Shown here: positions 22,243 to 34,127 of the stretch, piece after piece
Numbering within the stretch: position 1 is the first letter of the stretch
How the letters are laid out: each line of letters starts with the position of its first letter
NCBI GenBank assembly: GCA_028095005.1
Contig: CM051459.1
Location: forward strand, 275,547,229 to 275,611,228
Direction: 5' to 3'
Length of the DNA stretch: 64,000 nt
Origin: Rhynchospora pubera
Taxonomy: Eukaryota > Streptophyta > Magnoliopsida > Poales > Cyperaceae
Position numbers and translations under genes: made by a program
Notes under the pieces: generated by a model
What the model was told of the DNA's origin: nothing
Database searches by the model: none
The model's input: the letters and a program-made list of their open reading frames with translations, nothing else

Positions 22243-22582
22243 ACCTTCGTACGCGTTTATGAAACGCGCTCCAGGGCTCCGAACGCGTTTCATAAACGCG
22301 TACGAAGGCCTTACTCGCCTCAAAAGGCGTAACTGCAGGGCTGAATTTATCGCCCTTCGTACGCGTTTATAAAACGCGTTCGGAGCCCTGGAGCGCGTTT
22401 CATAAACGCGTACGAAGGGGAATTGCTAAACTCGCTTCTGAAACGCGTTGGAACTTTCTTCTTATTAAAAAAAAAATTAATAATTCTGTATATTAAAATT
22501 TTTTGAGTATAAATTTTTATATTAATTAATTTCGGCTGGAATACGCTAAACAAAATTGTGGTACTTTTTTTTTTTTTTAGTG
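22243..22582 (-). repeat. Right inverted repeat with two palindromic modules
   Basis: Inverted copy of 15671-16005. Modules lie at 22243-22308 and 22353-22419; both are near-perfect palindromes beginning CCTTCGTACGCG and ending CGCGTACGAAGG. The outermost bases are a poly-T run ending TAGTG. Confidence 0.82.
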
Positions 22583-22848
22583 TTAAAATTGTAGCCTTTG
22601 TTTTAAGTCACCACTCACCATTTTCCTCTGACAGCACACGTGAACAAAATTGAATTCTTTTATAAATATTAAAAATGGAATTTAGCGGCGTTAACTATAG
22701 TTGTCACTTGTCAAAGTAATCGGAGGCCTCGTATAGTCGTATTAGAATTAAATTGGAGTTTGAGGCCGTTATTGGGTATAAGGCCCTTGAGAGCGGCCCA
22801 AATGCTAGGCCGCATTCTCTTTCTTTGCCTTTTGGTTTCGTTATTTAA

Positions 22849-23034
22849 GGGTGTGTTTGGTAATAACGTGAACAAAGGACGAACAGGCGGCTCACGAACA
22901 GGTCCACGAACAGCCGAAGCAAATGAGAAGTTTGGAAGAAGTTCGTGAAAATCGGCGAATCACGAACAGCAGGGTTTGTTCGCGTTTGTCGCTGTTCGCG
23001 AACAGGCTGTTCATGAGCGGAACCAAACACACCC
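22849..23034. mobile_element. Tourist-like miniature element (PIF/Harbinger type)
   Basis: Ends GGGTGTGTTTGGT and ACCAAACACACCC are inverted, flanked by TAA at 22846-22848 and 23035-23037, the target duplication expected of PIF/Harbinger elements. The interior repeats CGAACAG on both strands at least eight times. Confidence 0.82.
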
Positions 23035-23037
23035 TAA

Positions 23038-25031
23038 ATATTTATAAAAGTTAAACTGCACAGAACTAATTCAAAAGAAAAGGCTATAAGAAAAATATAT
23101 CGAGTTTAAGTGGGTACATAATACAATGGTGACTGTAGTCTGGTGTAAATAGAAAAAAAAAACACATCGGAAGGGGGGAAAGAAAAAGAAAGAAATTAAA
23201 TTCACACATCGAAAACTAGGACAGTATAACTGTCCACTTTTGTGCTAGCTGGAGTGGATTGAAGTTCAACAAAGCAAAATTCGGTGTTTGGTTCATGGCA
23301 CATGGACACATCAGCGGTTCAGTCGACACGTGCCGCTGAGGGAGAGCGAACGAGATAGACCTCTCAAGTCTCAATCATACAAAAAAGTCAATACAACTAC
23401 CTTTAATAATCTCTACTATTCATAAAGCATCAGTAGAACAGACGTAAACTTCGAGATAAAAGGAAGTTACATCCCTCTAATATCAAATATGGATCATTGA
23501 TTTTGTTAATCTAATATGATTTACGGTTCAGATTCAAATATCAGACCAAAAGATCGATCTTTTATCACGAATTATCTGGGCGGTGAGTTGGTAAAACTTG
23601 TTACTTCGTTGCTGAAGAACGCGAATTTGATTCTCATGCGCTAACATTTTTTTTTATTTTATCACAACTCCTCATCTCCTTTGCTGCGCACTTTTTCCTT
23701 TTTTCTTATTTCGTGCGCAAGGGGTCAGCATCTCCGTTACTTTCCCTTCCAATTCCATCGCTAGGGTAGCCTCTACTAACACAATTTCAACGATTTTTCT
23801 TTCGCTTCTGTCCTTGCCTCGCCTCTCTCCTTCTCTAAACCCTGTGCCGCCTCCTCCATCTCTGGCTCTCTCTCCTCCCTCACTCACTTCCTCAAGAATC
23901 CTACCACATTCACTTTCCTAATTTCTTTCTCTCCGTCTACGTGCTCTTTACTTGGCCGGAAACAGTTGCAACACAATGAGTCTTTTCATGTAGAACACAA
24001 GTTCATGTAACAGATACCCTTTGGAAGTCTTTTCATGAGTCCACCAGTGACCTAAGTTAAACACAATGATGTCTGCATCTCTGTACTTCTTTGACGAATT
24101 ATCCACCTTATCAAGCCTAAGTGTCTCCCGATTTCTCCCCGAGGAGTCCTAGATCTCCCACGGTTGCACCAAGAAAGGCGATCTGAAGAACTCAATCGAG
24201 CAGTTGTACTTCTATATAGCCCAAAGCCAGAGACCAAGGTAAATAATCTAATAATCTACAAATATTAAAGACTGCACATCTCCAGTATGATCATGATTGC
24301 ACATTTTTCAATATAGTGTTCTAATGCTCCTTGGTTATTTTTTTTTTTTGAAGGTAGGCAGACGATTGTCTAGCAATTTAGCAATTTTTTGACACAACAT
24401 TTGTGTGTTCCCTGTATAGTTTTAATAATCAATGGGTAGATGGATCATTTTGTTGCAAGCCATAATTTTGGAGGGGTTAGAAAGAAGTTTTCAGACTAAC
24501 TATATCATGAAGGTAAGTAAGCTCATGTTACAAATAACAAAGAAAAGTATTTCGACATTATTCAAATCTATATTATTTATTATTAAATCTGAAGCCTCAT
24601 ATCCATTTAATGATTTTAATTAGATTATGGGGCTGGACTTATGGTGTCGATCCAATTGTTGTTTCTCAATTTTAGTTTAATTTTGAAGATAGAGATGACA
24701 AGGGGTAATGCGATAGAGGGTTCAAAATGGGTAAAAATATCGGAGTTGTTTTCTATATGCTCTTCAGGTTGGAACTGTTTTTAATTTATTTTCCATTGGA
24801 GGCATTTCAATTGATTGAATTTTTGACAGTACATCAGGATGCTTGCAAATTTTTTCTCATTGAGAGTTAGCCTTGATCCATTAATAAAATTAGCATTTCC
24901 ATAGCAAGTAAATGATGATTTCAATATGGTACTGCCTTGACTTTCAATTGGATACTATTGCCTTAAGAAACCTCTTATCATAATCTATATCTGTTAACTT
25001 TTTTTTCTTGCTTTGTCATTGTTTTTATACA
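23038..25031. other. Intergenic region with a weak SINE-like trace
   Basis: No gene can be supported. At 23582-23645 GGCGGTGAGTTGGTAAAAC..GAATTTGATTCTCA resembles the A and B boxes of a tRNA-derived SINE and is followed by a T run, but the match is weak. The pyrimidine-rich stretch 23660-23930 looks like a decayed transcribed sequence. Confidence 0.4.
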
Positions 25032-25036
25032 GAAAC

Positions 25037-26821
25037 TGTTGGAGTTATGTCCTAGAAGTCAATAATTTAATGACTTAAATATTAGTTTATGTTATGGATG
25101 ATATATTATCATCTGTTCCTAGGTTTATTATTGACAGATTATTCAGATTGAGGATCTGAATTGTAGATCTCTGTGGATCATTCTTTAGAATGACAATAAT
25201 AAATCTAAACGGTCCATAATCTTGATAATTAACAAGGAACATTAATTATCTTATAAGATTAGTATGCAAGTTAAGTGATGATTAAGTTCTAAAAATCATA
25301 GGTAAAGAGTTACCGACTTAATTGCATATGTGTATATTATGGAACATAGCACAGGACTTGACCCATCGAAATAAACATATGGATTGTGTTATGTGTCATT
25401 GTTTATTTCGTTATGATTTTGGTTCTAAGTTTGAGATGTTTATCTTTTCCACATGAGGATAGGTTCAATAAATATCGTCTACCGCTGATTCCCGATAAGG
25501 GCTGTTATACGGACTTTATTTATGTTCTCTTAAATTGTGCGGGGAAAAGCTAATCATCAAGAAAATCGTATGTCCCTCATTAATTCACTTAGTGAGTGAC
25601 GATATCTGTTTGGGCCCCTTGATGGAGATAGATTGTTTGCATGCAACTTTATACAATTATCTCTAGATGAAGAAACGTATAATCTGCAAGAATGACACAT
25701 TCCTATCTTGGATTATACGATGATATCGTGTGACATAAGAATCAAAATAGGAAAATGCATTTATTCTCTTATGCAGGATTTAAATACTGTAGTAGTACAC
25801 TATTTATGTGAATTGGGAATCATAACGTGTTGCTAGATACCGCTTATGATTATTGGAATTAAATAACGATTTAATTCCATGTCCAACTTACCATAAATTC
25901 TCAAAGGGTCACACAAATAGGACTTTAACCATACATTGCATTATTTATTTATTCGCAACAGTGCGTATTGCGAAAATATGATAGTTTGATTAATTAATTG
26001 TATAGCGTTGTGGACCGTTATAATTAATCAAGTCAAAGGGATCATATAGAAATAAATTAATGCATTTGCTAATCCCAAATTAATTATTAATGAGTTAATA
26101 ATTAATTATGCTCAACTCATTTAAATTAATCGAGCTATTGGGTCTTTATTTAATTAGTTAAATAAAAGTCCAATTAGAGGTTAGTTGAAAGAGCAATTAA
26201 AAGGTTTGAATTAATGGGCTTTTAACACACTTGGTGTAGCCCACAAAAGCCTCTCTAAGGGGCCGGCCATATGAGGGTAAAATAGTCCACAAATAGTTGT
26301 GGTAGGTAGGTGTAGAGAGCACTATATAAAAAGGGTCAAGTTTTGGGGAAACCCTAGCCTCCACTCCATTCTCTCTCCCTCTTCCTCTATGGCCGAAATT
26401 CACCAAGGGGAGAAAAATTTTCAGATTTTTCTCCTTGCTCTCTCTTCTCTCCTCTCCATTCTAGCTCATGGGTTGAGCACTCCTCTCCACAAATTAACGC
26501 AATTAATTGCTAAATGAGAGAGGAAACCTAGAGGGATTAGCTTGTTTCTTCCTCTTGCTAGCACAAGAGTTGAAGATTATGGTTAACCTCCTTGGTGGAC
26601 TCGAGGCCGATCAACCGACGAAGGAGGAGGCGCATGGAGGCTCGCCACCAACTCCCATGCCTTGGTCGAGCCCCGCGAATACGATTTCGCGGGAGGTACA
26701 AATTTTCCACCTATCTCTTTGTGTCGAATAGCTTATGTACTAGATCTCGTGTTGCTTGTGTTTTAATTGGATTAATTAAAGGTAATTAGTCACAAAATTA
26801 AAATTGGGCAATTTCCTAACA
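25037..26821 (+). repeat. Solo LTR of the same copia family
   Basis: Begins TGTTGGAGTTATGTCCTAG and ends TTCCTAACA. It is flanked by GAAAC (25032-25036) and GAAGC (26822-26826), a target duplication with one mismatch. Long stretches match the reverse complement of the LTRs at 556 and 8328, for example CATAATCTTGATAATTAACA and GATTAGTATGCA. No internal region follows, so it is a solo LTR left by recombination. A TATA-like CTATATAAAAAG lies near 26322. Confidence 0.9.
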
Positions 26822-26826
26822 GAAGC

Positions 26827-29080
26827 CATAAGGATCTCCACATTTTTTGCAGAAGCTATATTGGTTGTTAAAATCTTCATGTTCCAGTAAAAGATGAGGC
26901 AAATCTTTTATATCAACAGGTGCTTTTTAGGTTTTTATTTGCAATATTGTTCAAATTTATTTTTGAACATGTTGAATTTAGTTAAAGCATTATTGAAAAT
27001 TATTCCTGTCACATTCAGCTAAAGAAAGTTGGTTAAAGCGATATTGAAAATTTTTCCTCATTGTGAAGAGCCCTGATGGAAGTTCAGAACTGTCCAAGTT
27101 GCAGGCCTACCCTAAAATATTCCCTAATAGAATTAAAGTGATTTTTCCAGTCTTTTTCGGGTCATTTTGGAAGGTTGGCTTATTGAGACTAAGTTATCTA
27201 TAGTGGCATATTTTGTTGTCGTACTTTGTAGGATTTGACAGAACACGGTACTTCAAAATGTTAGTTACACGGTTCGTATCCCACCAGGGGCATTTTAGTA
27301 CAAAATAACTTTTTATTCAGCTAACTAAGTTTAGTTACACGGTTCATATCAAAATTCTACCTGGTAATGTGCAATATGTTGATCCTGCAGGTGCATGGAA
27401 TATCTGAATCAACCTTAGTTTATCTCCACACCGACGGGCCATAGTGACTATGCCAATATTGTTGTTGCAGTCCTGCTGGTTTGCTCTATAGAAGTGGCCG
27501 CAAAATTGCACACGAGTTTAGTTACTTTATACGATACCATGGTTGTAGGATATGGTGAATAGGTATGTTACCTCTCTTGTAGCTTGAAATGGCCATAATA
27601 TAAATACGAAATACTGCATGGATTAATTGGTAAATAATGAGCCATGTCTGTTCTTGATTAGTATTAAGTTACATCTTCTTTTAAAAACGATATAACCACA
27701 AAATATTAAAAGACAAGGACCAAAGTGTAAAACAAAAGTTACAAACTGCCCAACTTAGAAAATGTAGATCCCTCAGTGGATATTGACTTATTATAAGGAA
27801 AGCGTGAAATTTGATTTAGAATTGGTATATAAAAGGAACATGGATTTGTTTTCTCTAAAGTAAATGACAGCTACTGTATTTTCTATTGACTACTTTTATT
27901 TGTTTGATATAGATACGACCTGAAAGATTTAAGGTTTCTACTTTAGTCACAAATTTATTTGAATTTTACTTTTGGGTACCATGGTGGTATATTTAATTTG
28001 TTTCCATGAGTACATTTGAAGAGTTTAAGTCATCATGGCCTAAATTCAAACCATGTACACTGGTCATCATAGTTTGTTTGCCTCAGGAACTTAATTTCAT
28101 GGAAATTTCATATGCAAGTTTCACATTTATTTCTTGACAATGTTGTTACATTTGTTTGTTGAAAACTATAAAGCATGTTTATCTCCCAGGGTATTTGGCA
28201 AGTATAGGTGTGTGAAATTTGGTAATGTAGACTTGACATATACCTAGGATGAATTAGTATCTGAACTTTGTACCGACCATATTGATCTCCTTTGTACCGG
28301 CCTTATGAGCCAATGCTCACATTATCTTGCACATAGCTAGCAACCATCCTTGCGCTATATATTTAATGAAAAGTTAGATATAGTTAGCAGTGCGTGGCTG
28401 TTATTTAGTATTTTATGAAAAATTGAAATAGCACCGGCATTGAATTTATAATTTTCTTCTTTATTGTTCCACGCTGAATTAAACAACTCAAATATAAAAT
28501 GAGTTGGGAATATTTTAATTTTCCATGTTGAATTAAGTTGAGTCTTGTATGGTTTTACACCTCTTCCACGTTACATTCTTTCTACATTATAATATTTTTA
28601 ACATTTCCCTTAGCAATAAATTCTCCACTTAATTTCTATCTACATTGAAATCTAATCGGTTCAATGAAACATGTGTTGTGTCAAAATCGTCAAAGTGTAA
28701 GTGGCGAAATCATTTTTTTAATATTTTCATATGTTTCCAATCATCATATTTCAATTTTCGTCAATTGTCATTATATTGATTCCGATCATTGAATTTCAAT
28801 TGGAAATCAACTCCAATCGATTCTATTTTATGAAATCAAATCAATATACCTATTAGTGCACCATTTCAATCAGGACCTTAGTTTTTTAGAAATTTGCCCA
28901 CACATTAAATGAGCGTATATGCTAGTTATAATTAAAACACTTTGCTTTCGGCATAAACCCGGGATGTGTTAAAACTTAAAAGTTCGGAAATCGGAACAGT
29001 GCAATCCAGTGGGGGAAAGAGCAGTACAAAGTACAAACTACAGAGAGAGAATCTGGCTAGCGAGTAAAGAAAGATGCGCT
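26827..29080. other. Intergenic region without a recognised gene
   Basis: AT-rich. Continues the sequence interrupted by the solo LTR. A short local duplication (TTAGTTACACGGTTC) occurs at about 27263 and 27331. No convincing exon, RNA gene or element boundary is seen. Confidence 0.5.
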
Positions 29081-29089
29081 ATTCTTTTT

Positions 29090-29475
29090 GAGTAATGCTA
29101 GAATCAAACATATAGGACGTCAAACACGATCCAAACGTAGCACATTAAAATTTCAAACGGTCGATCCAATCCGCTCAATATGATCTCTATATTAAAATAT
29201 CTTTGATAATCAAATTTTATATTTTTTCATATTTTCTAACTATTTTTTTCGAATTTTCAAAATTGAAGGGTTCAGAACTTTTTAGATTGAGCATATTGAA
29301 AAATTCCAAAAAAATAGTAAAAAAATTTGAAAAAATATAAAATTTGGTCTCCATGAAGATTTTATAACACAGAACAATTTGAGCGGTTTGGATCGGCCAT
29401 TTCAATTTTAAAAATTAAAATTTCATCGCGTTGGACAAGTGTACGTGTCCTATATGTTTGACACTAGCAACTCTC
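29090..29475. mobile_element. MULE-type miniature element with 9-bp target duplication
   Basis: Inverted ends start GAG and share TGCTAG..TCAAACATATAGGAC. The flanks are ATTCTTTTT at 29081-29089 and at 29476-29484, a perfect 9-bp duplication as made by Mutator-like transposases. The 386-bp interior has no ORF. Confidence 0.88.
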
Positions 29476-29484
29476 ATTCTTTTT

Positions 29485-30594
29485 TGATAGCATGAGCTCA
29501 TCATTTCATATTTTGAGTCGATAGTATCGGAGCCGTTGAATAAAAGTGAAGCCTTTACCGAAGGTCGTGATTTTTAACTTTTATAAGAGGTGATTTAAAT
29601 AATTTTCAGCTATCCTTTTAAAATCGCCTACGGGTTTTTTCCTCAAAAAAAAAAAAAAAGCTATCCTTTTAAAATCAGGTCCTTAATTTGGCCTTGTTGA
29701 AATCCTCGATTTTGTTAAATCATCTTAAGAAATATAATTTTTTGATGGAATGGCGTTAGGAGAAAAATGAATTAAATTCAGTGTCACTAAAAATGAATTT
29801 TTAAATAGGAAATTTTATTTATTGAATAATAGATTAGAAAGAATAAAATGTCACTGAGTGTTATTCGATCTGCTGCTATTAAATAAAAAATATATATAAA
29901 AAGAAAATACAAGGGTCTTCATAAGCTTCGGGTATCAGAAAGTTTTTATTAGCTTGTTGGATGAAAGCATGATACGAATTACTATGCACCTTTTATCCTA
30001 TAGGATGGATGAGTACAAAAAAATTAAATGATAATCTATATATTTAATTTGCAATGTTAGTACACTTGGTTTTTGAAAAGTTTCAAATTTTATGAATATT
30101 TAAACTTTACGATTTTGGAAGTATAATTTTTTCTTAATTGGATGTTCATAGCACGTATGCAACTATAAAATTATTAGAATTTTTCTCTACCGTAAATGTT
30201 TTATAAAAGTAAACACAAGGAGGAACTATTTTGTAATTTTTTGCTTTAACCAGATCATAATTTTTATAGCATCCCTTTTTCGTTAAAGAAAAAAAATAAG
30301 CATTTTTATTCAACGTATCAAGAAACAAAAATAAATAAATATCTTTTTAATGAACAAAATTTATTTAACGTATCAAGAATTTTTTTTTAAACGTGTATGT
30401 TATAAACTAAAAACGTAAAATGTTTTTAATTTTGACTTTGTAATTGTTCAGATACATGACATATCGTTTGTTCACTAGTAAATAAATAGTTTATTTATTT
30501 ATGCTATGTATATTTTGTATTATAAATCAATCAATATAGACATTACATCATTTATAAAATTCTAATTAATTGGCGATATAATAATTAATCGTTT
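29485..30594. other. Intergenic AT-rich region
   Basis: No gene, RNA or clear element is found. It contains A and T runs and short repeats of TTTTTATTTAACGTATCAAGAA-like sequence near 30300 and 30360. Confidence 0.5.
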
Positions 30595-30605
30595 GACGAT
30601 ATTCC

Positions 30606-30816
30606 TTTTTTTTTTTATAGAAGCCCGTAGGCAGTTTGAGGATATTAAGTGGCGGATCTATAAAAAATATCTAGGTGGGTCTGACAACCTCTGTTTAAGT
30701 CTTCAGCCTCACTTTCGAGTGCTCCAATGGCAGAAAAAATTAGCTGGGACTAAAGGGGGGCTCCAAGGGCTCGACGGCGTGAGGTGGGGCTCCGCCCCGG
30801 TGGTAGATCCGTCCTT
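30606..30816 (-). mobile_element. Short retroposon-like or miniature element with 11-bp direct repeats
   Basis: A perfect direct repeat GACGATATTCC lies at 30595-30605 and 30817-30827. The enclosed 211 bases begin with a T run (poly(A) on the minus strand) and end GGTAGATCCGTCCTT. A poly(A) tail plus an 11-bp duplication fits retroposition. GGCGGATCTA near 30651 and TAGATCCGTCC near the right end are also inverted, which would fit a DNA element instead. No tRNA boxes are evident. Confidence 0.55.
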
Positions 30817-30934
30817 GACGATATTCCAACCATCCGTGAAATGTATATCCTTTTTATTCATGATTAATACAAAAAAAAAACAAATTAAAGACGCGGCCCG
30901 GGTAGAGCGGTTCTGTTTACACTCTAGTTACCCG

Positions 30935-31123
30935 GAACCAGATCCTCTGGTCGTTTTTAGATCTGAGCCGTCTGATTTAATCTTAATGGCTATGGATGCC
31001 CCGTGCTAGTACCACGATTGATAGACCCGAAAAAATGTTAACCGTTGAAATTAAATCAGACGATTCAGATCGAAAAACAACCGGTGGTCGTTTGTAAAAA
31101 ACGACCAGTGAATCCGACTCCCC
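30935..31123 (+). mobile_element. MULE-type miniature element, family M, copy 1
   Basis: Flanked by AGTTACCCG at 30926-30934 and 31124-31132, a perfect 9-bp target duplication. The ends contain CCAGATCCTCTGGTCG and the complement of GGATTCACTGGTCG. The interior has CCGTCTGATTTAATCTTAATGG and its inverted partner. It is related in opposite orientation to 35030-35232. Confidence 0.9.
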
Positions 31124-31132
31124 AGTTACCCG

Positions 31133-31667
31133 AGATATTTCCGATGGGCAAAATCCACAAAAAAAAAAAAATTAAAGAGAATTGAAAAATGTCCGATCCG
31201 AGAAGACAAAGTACAGGCTATAGCAAAAGCGAGGGACCCATAGGTAGCATCTGTTTTTCACATGTCGCTTTCGGATCTTTACTCCCCTATCCATCCAGTA
31301 TCCAAGCATCCATCTCAATTCTCATAAGATGAAAATAAAAAAAGCTTTTTACTGCTTCATCGCCCTCGGGAAGGTACTCCCCAGTCCCATCACCCCTTGC
31401 TCTCGTCCTAACTATCAACCAGTCCAGTTGGCGCACTCTTTAACGAAAACAGAAGAGAGAATATTTCTGTTCTTACGAAAACGTTGAACTTTTGCAATAT
31501 TTTGGAAGTAAATTTTAAAAATAAGTGGATAATGTTGTGGTTTTAGAAGGACTTTTGAGTTTATTGCCATATAACTAATTAAATAAAAAATATTGATATG
31601 GAATTAAAATTGATTTATTGTAAGAATATTATCAATTTAAAAAAATATTTGATTGTTAACTGAATGC
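31133..31667. other. Intergenic spacer
   Basis: No gene is seen. It includes a pyrimidine-rich stretch near 31270-31440 of unknown origin. Confidence 0.45.
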
Positions 31668-31924
31668 TGGGTTTGCTCCAGCGAGAGTAATGAAGGTTGA
31701 TGGATGGAGGACGAACTGCGTGTACCCTACTCGTATCAGTTAATCTTCTTTGGATTCACAAAAATAGAGTGAAAATGGAGGTTAAAGGATGGAAAAGATG
31801 AAACAATTTCTATAGAATAGTTGTCAAGTTTGTCACCCCAAATTTGGAGGTCATGATTTTGTTTCCTTCTCTTTCTTCCATTCCATCCCATTTCTTTCCG
31901 TCCAAAGTTCTAAAGTAGACCCTA
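31668..31924. mobile_element. Foldback miniature element, GCTCCAG family, copy 1
   Basis: Ends GGGTTTGCTCCAG and CTAAAGTAGACCC are imperfect inverted repeats. The centre has CCCCAAATTTGGAGG, the core also found at about 38410, 38571 and 47890. The arms are purine-rich and pyrimidine-rich, respectively, so the element folds back. Confidence 0.6.
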
Positions 31925-32121
31925 AATGTTCAATTAATAAATATTAAATCTACAATGATATTGACTATATATACAAAGTTTTTTTCGGTGGACATGTTGC
32001 TTGAAAAATTAAACAAAATTTTTATTTTTAAATATGATCATTTATTTAGAGAGTCATAATTCATCGTGTGAAATTTATAATTTATTTTTTTCTTCAAATA
32101 TTTTAACTTATTTTTTCTTTA

Positions 32122-33085
32122 TAGAATTGTTGATTATTTTGTTTATGTTATTGATGATATTTGATCATTTGTTCATAGGATTTATTATCGACGGATCATT
32201 CATGTTGAGAATTTGAATTGTGAATTCTGTGTTTCATTTATAATTAAATGGCAATAATAAATCTAAATTGTCCATAATTTTGATAATTAACAAGAAACAT
32301 TAATTATCATAAAAGATTAGTATGCAAGTTAAGTGATGATTAAGTTTTACAAATCATAGATAAGGAGTTATCAACTGAATTTCATGTGTATGTTACAGAC
32401 ATAGTACAAGACATGATTTGATGAAATAAATATATAGATTGCGTTATGTGTCATTATTTATTTCATATTTAAATTTGAGATGATTCGACTTTTCCACATG
32501 AGGATAGGTTGAATAAATAAATAACAAACTGAAATGGCTAAATTATGCCATTTCGTGGCCAACATATAAGGGGCAATTTTGTCCATATAGGATAAAAGAA
32601 GGATGAGGTTTTAATACCTAGATATAAGGCTGTTAATTAGAGAAACATCACCTCTAAATGTAGTGTTAACATCTTGTCTCTCTTCCTAATTAATTGGACG
32701 AAATTTCTCTCCTCTATTGCTGTCATATTATTGCTCTTTCATAGGAAATTCATGTGTTAAATATTAGCTACAAATTAAGTAGTTAATTTGGTGAAGAAAA
32801 ACAAAGAAATTAGCCTCGTTTTAGGGTTTAGTAGCACAAACCTCTAGAAATTGGTTGGAACTTTTGGTGGACTCGAGGCCAAAGGCGAGGTGGTGGTGAG
32901 CACGCCGTCGACTCCAAAAGAACTAGGTTGAGCCTTCCAATTGCGATATTAGAAGATGTATGCGATTCTTCTTTTTTTCTCATGTGTGCTTGATGTCTAA
33001 TTACTAAATCATTTGGTTGTGTTTGGTTAATTGATATTAATTAGTAATAAAAATTAAAATTGCACAAGTTCTTGAGTTCCTAACA
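32122..33085 (+). repeat. Old, decayed LTR of the copia family
   Basis: Bases 32122-32510 align to the solo LTR at 25037, with many changes and small deletions (CATAATTTTGATAATTAACAAG, TTCCACATGAGGATAGGTT). The end, 32860-33085, matches its 3' part (GGTGGACTCGAGGCC and TTCCTAACA). The middle is shortened. No target duplication can be recognised. Confidence 0.7.
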
Positions 33086-33215
33086 CATTTGTGCTGGGAT
33101 TTTGTATTCAAACAAATTAGAGTTAAACATTCTCAGCTGGACCCAAATTAGATTTAAACATCCTCTACTGGATCATTTGTTCAATGTACTCGGATTATTG
33201 TGTTATAACACAATA

Positions 33216-33453
33216 GAGCAAGGTTCCAATACCAACATTTTTGTTGTCCCTAAATGCCAACATTATACTATTTAGTTACTTTTTAAAATTTTAAAATAGT
33301 AACGTCAAATTTAAACCGTTCATCTTATTTAATTTAACGACCGATACGTTTTGTATAAGTTTTGTAAATTTTAAAATAGTAACGTCAAGTTTCCTAAATA
33401 GTAGAATGTTAACATTTGAGGGCAACTAAAATGTTGACATTAGAATCTTGCTC
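33216..33453. mobile_element. MULE-type miniature element with 9-bp target duplication
   Basis: Ends GAGCAAGGTTCCAAT and ATTAGAATCTTGCTC are inverted. AACACAATA at 33207-33215 is repeated exactly at 33454-33462. The interior has two copies of TTTAAAATAGTAACGTCAA. 238 bp, no coding sequence. Confidence 0.9.
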
Positions 33454-33462
33454 AACACAATA

Positions 33463-33962
33463 ATGTGTATTTGTTGTTTTCCTCTCAGATTTTTGCAAAT
33501 CACGCCAATAATTAACCGCACTTTCAAAAGCACCTATTATTTTTTTTCACTCACATTTGAAGGAAGCCACCATTTTTGGGTTATTGCGAATATCACCTGA
33601 CCCGTAATTGAAAGTTGCCTTTACTTTTCCCAATCTGCTGACCCGAATAAATTACAAGCCGTGTTGGACCAATTTTGAAAAAGAAGGCTGGACAAGGACG
33701 AGACATACTTCTTCTAGTAAGGCCTTAGCCTGCTACAAGGAATGCATGGCCGCTTGGCCGCTTGGGTAGTTGAGCTATTATTACAGGTACATAATTACAT
33801 AACATATTTTGAGAATTGAAATTCTAACAATTATGTTGTGAATTGGGTATAAAATGACCAACGTTTTGTTGATTTGAAATATTTTCACCCAACTAATGGA
33901 AACCCACGTCAAGTTGAACTAATTATTACTGATTTATTTGATTATTTAATAGACAACCGACT
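33463..33962. other. Intergenic spacer
   Basis: Nothing recognisable as a gene or element. Confidence 0.45.
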
Positions 33963-33965
33963 ATA

Positions 33966-34124
33966 GGGGCCGTTTGGATACAGCCGTAATTGCAAATTTC
34001 GGATATTTTATATGCCAAATTTATTATAAACAATCCAAACTCTTCATAAAGTTACACACTTCTCAATAAATTTGTGCCTAGGAATTGCAAATTCCCCAAA
34101 TTCTTACAACATCCAAACGGCCCC
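33966..34124. mobile_element. GTTTGGAT miniature element, copy 1
   Basis: Ends GGGGCCGTTTGGAT and ATCCAAACGGCCCC are perfect inverted repeats with ATA on both sides. The interior has CAATCCAAACTCTTCA..AAGTTACACACTTC, shared with 36050 and 58003. GCAAATT words in each arm pair with the other arm. Confidence 0.8.
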
Positions 34125-34127
34125 ATA

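Larger units (their letters stand above)
15671..22582. mobile_element. 6.9 kb inverted-repeat element carrying a PMD gene and a zinc-finger gene
   Basis: Inverted repeats of roughly 330 bases flank two convergent genes. Each end has two ~60-bp palindromic modules (15840-15902 and 15938-16000; 22243-22308 and 22353-22419) with core ACGCGTTTATAAAACGCG. Outside the modules both ends share GGAATAC..CGAAATTAATTAATATAAAAATTT and AATAAGAAGAAAGTTC-type sequence. The right end can be read as CACTA (complement at 22578-22582) followed by TTA, but the left end does not show CACTA, so superfamily and exact termini are open. I see no DDE transposase, helicase or reverse transcriptase inside. Confidence 0.72.

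Noticed and set aside
22578..22585. CACTA terminus with TTA duplication for the PMD element
   Set aside because: Only the right end fits; the left end near 15671 has no CACTA and no matching TTA, so the superfamily is left open.
23582..23645. SINE with A and B boxes
   Set aside because: The B-box match is poor (GAATTTGATTC) and no target duplication is seen; kept only as a weak trace.
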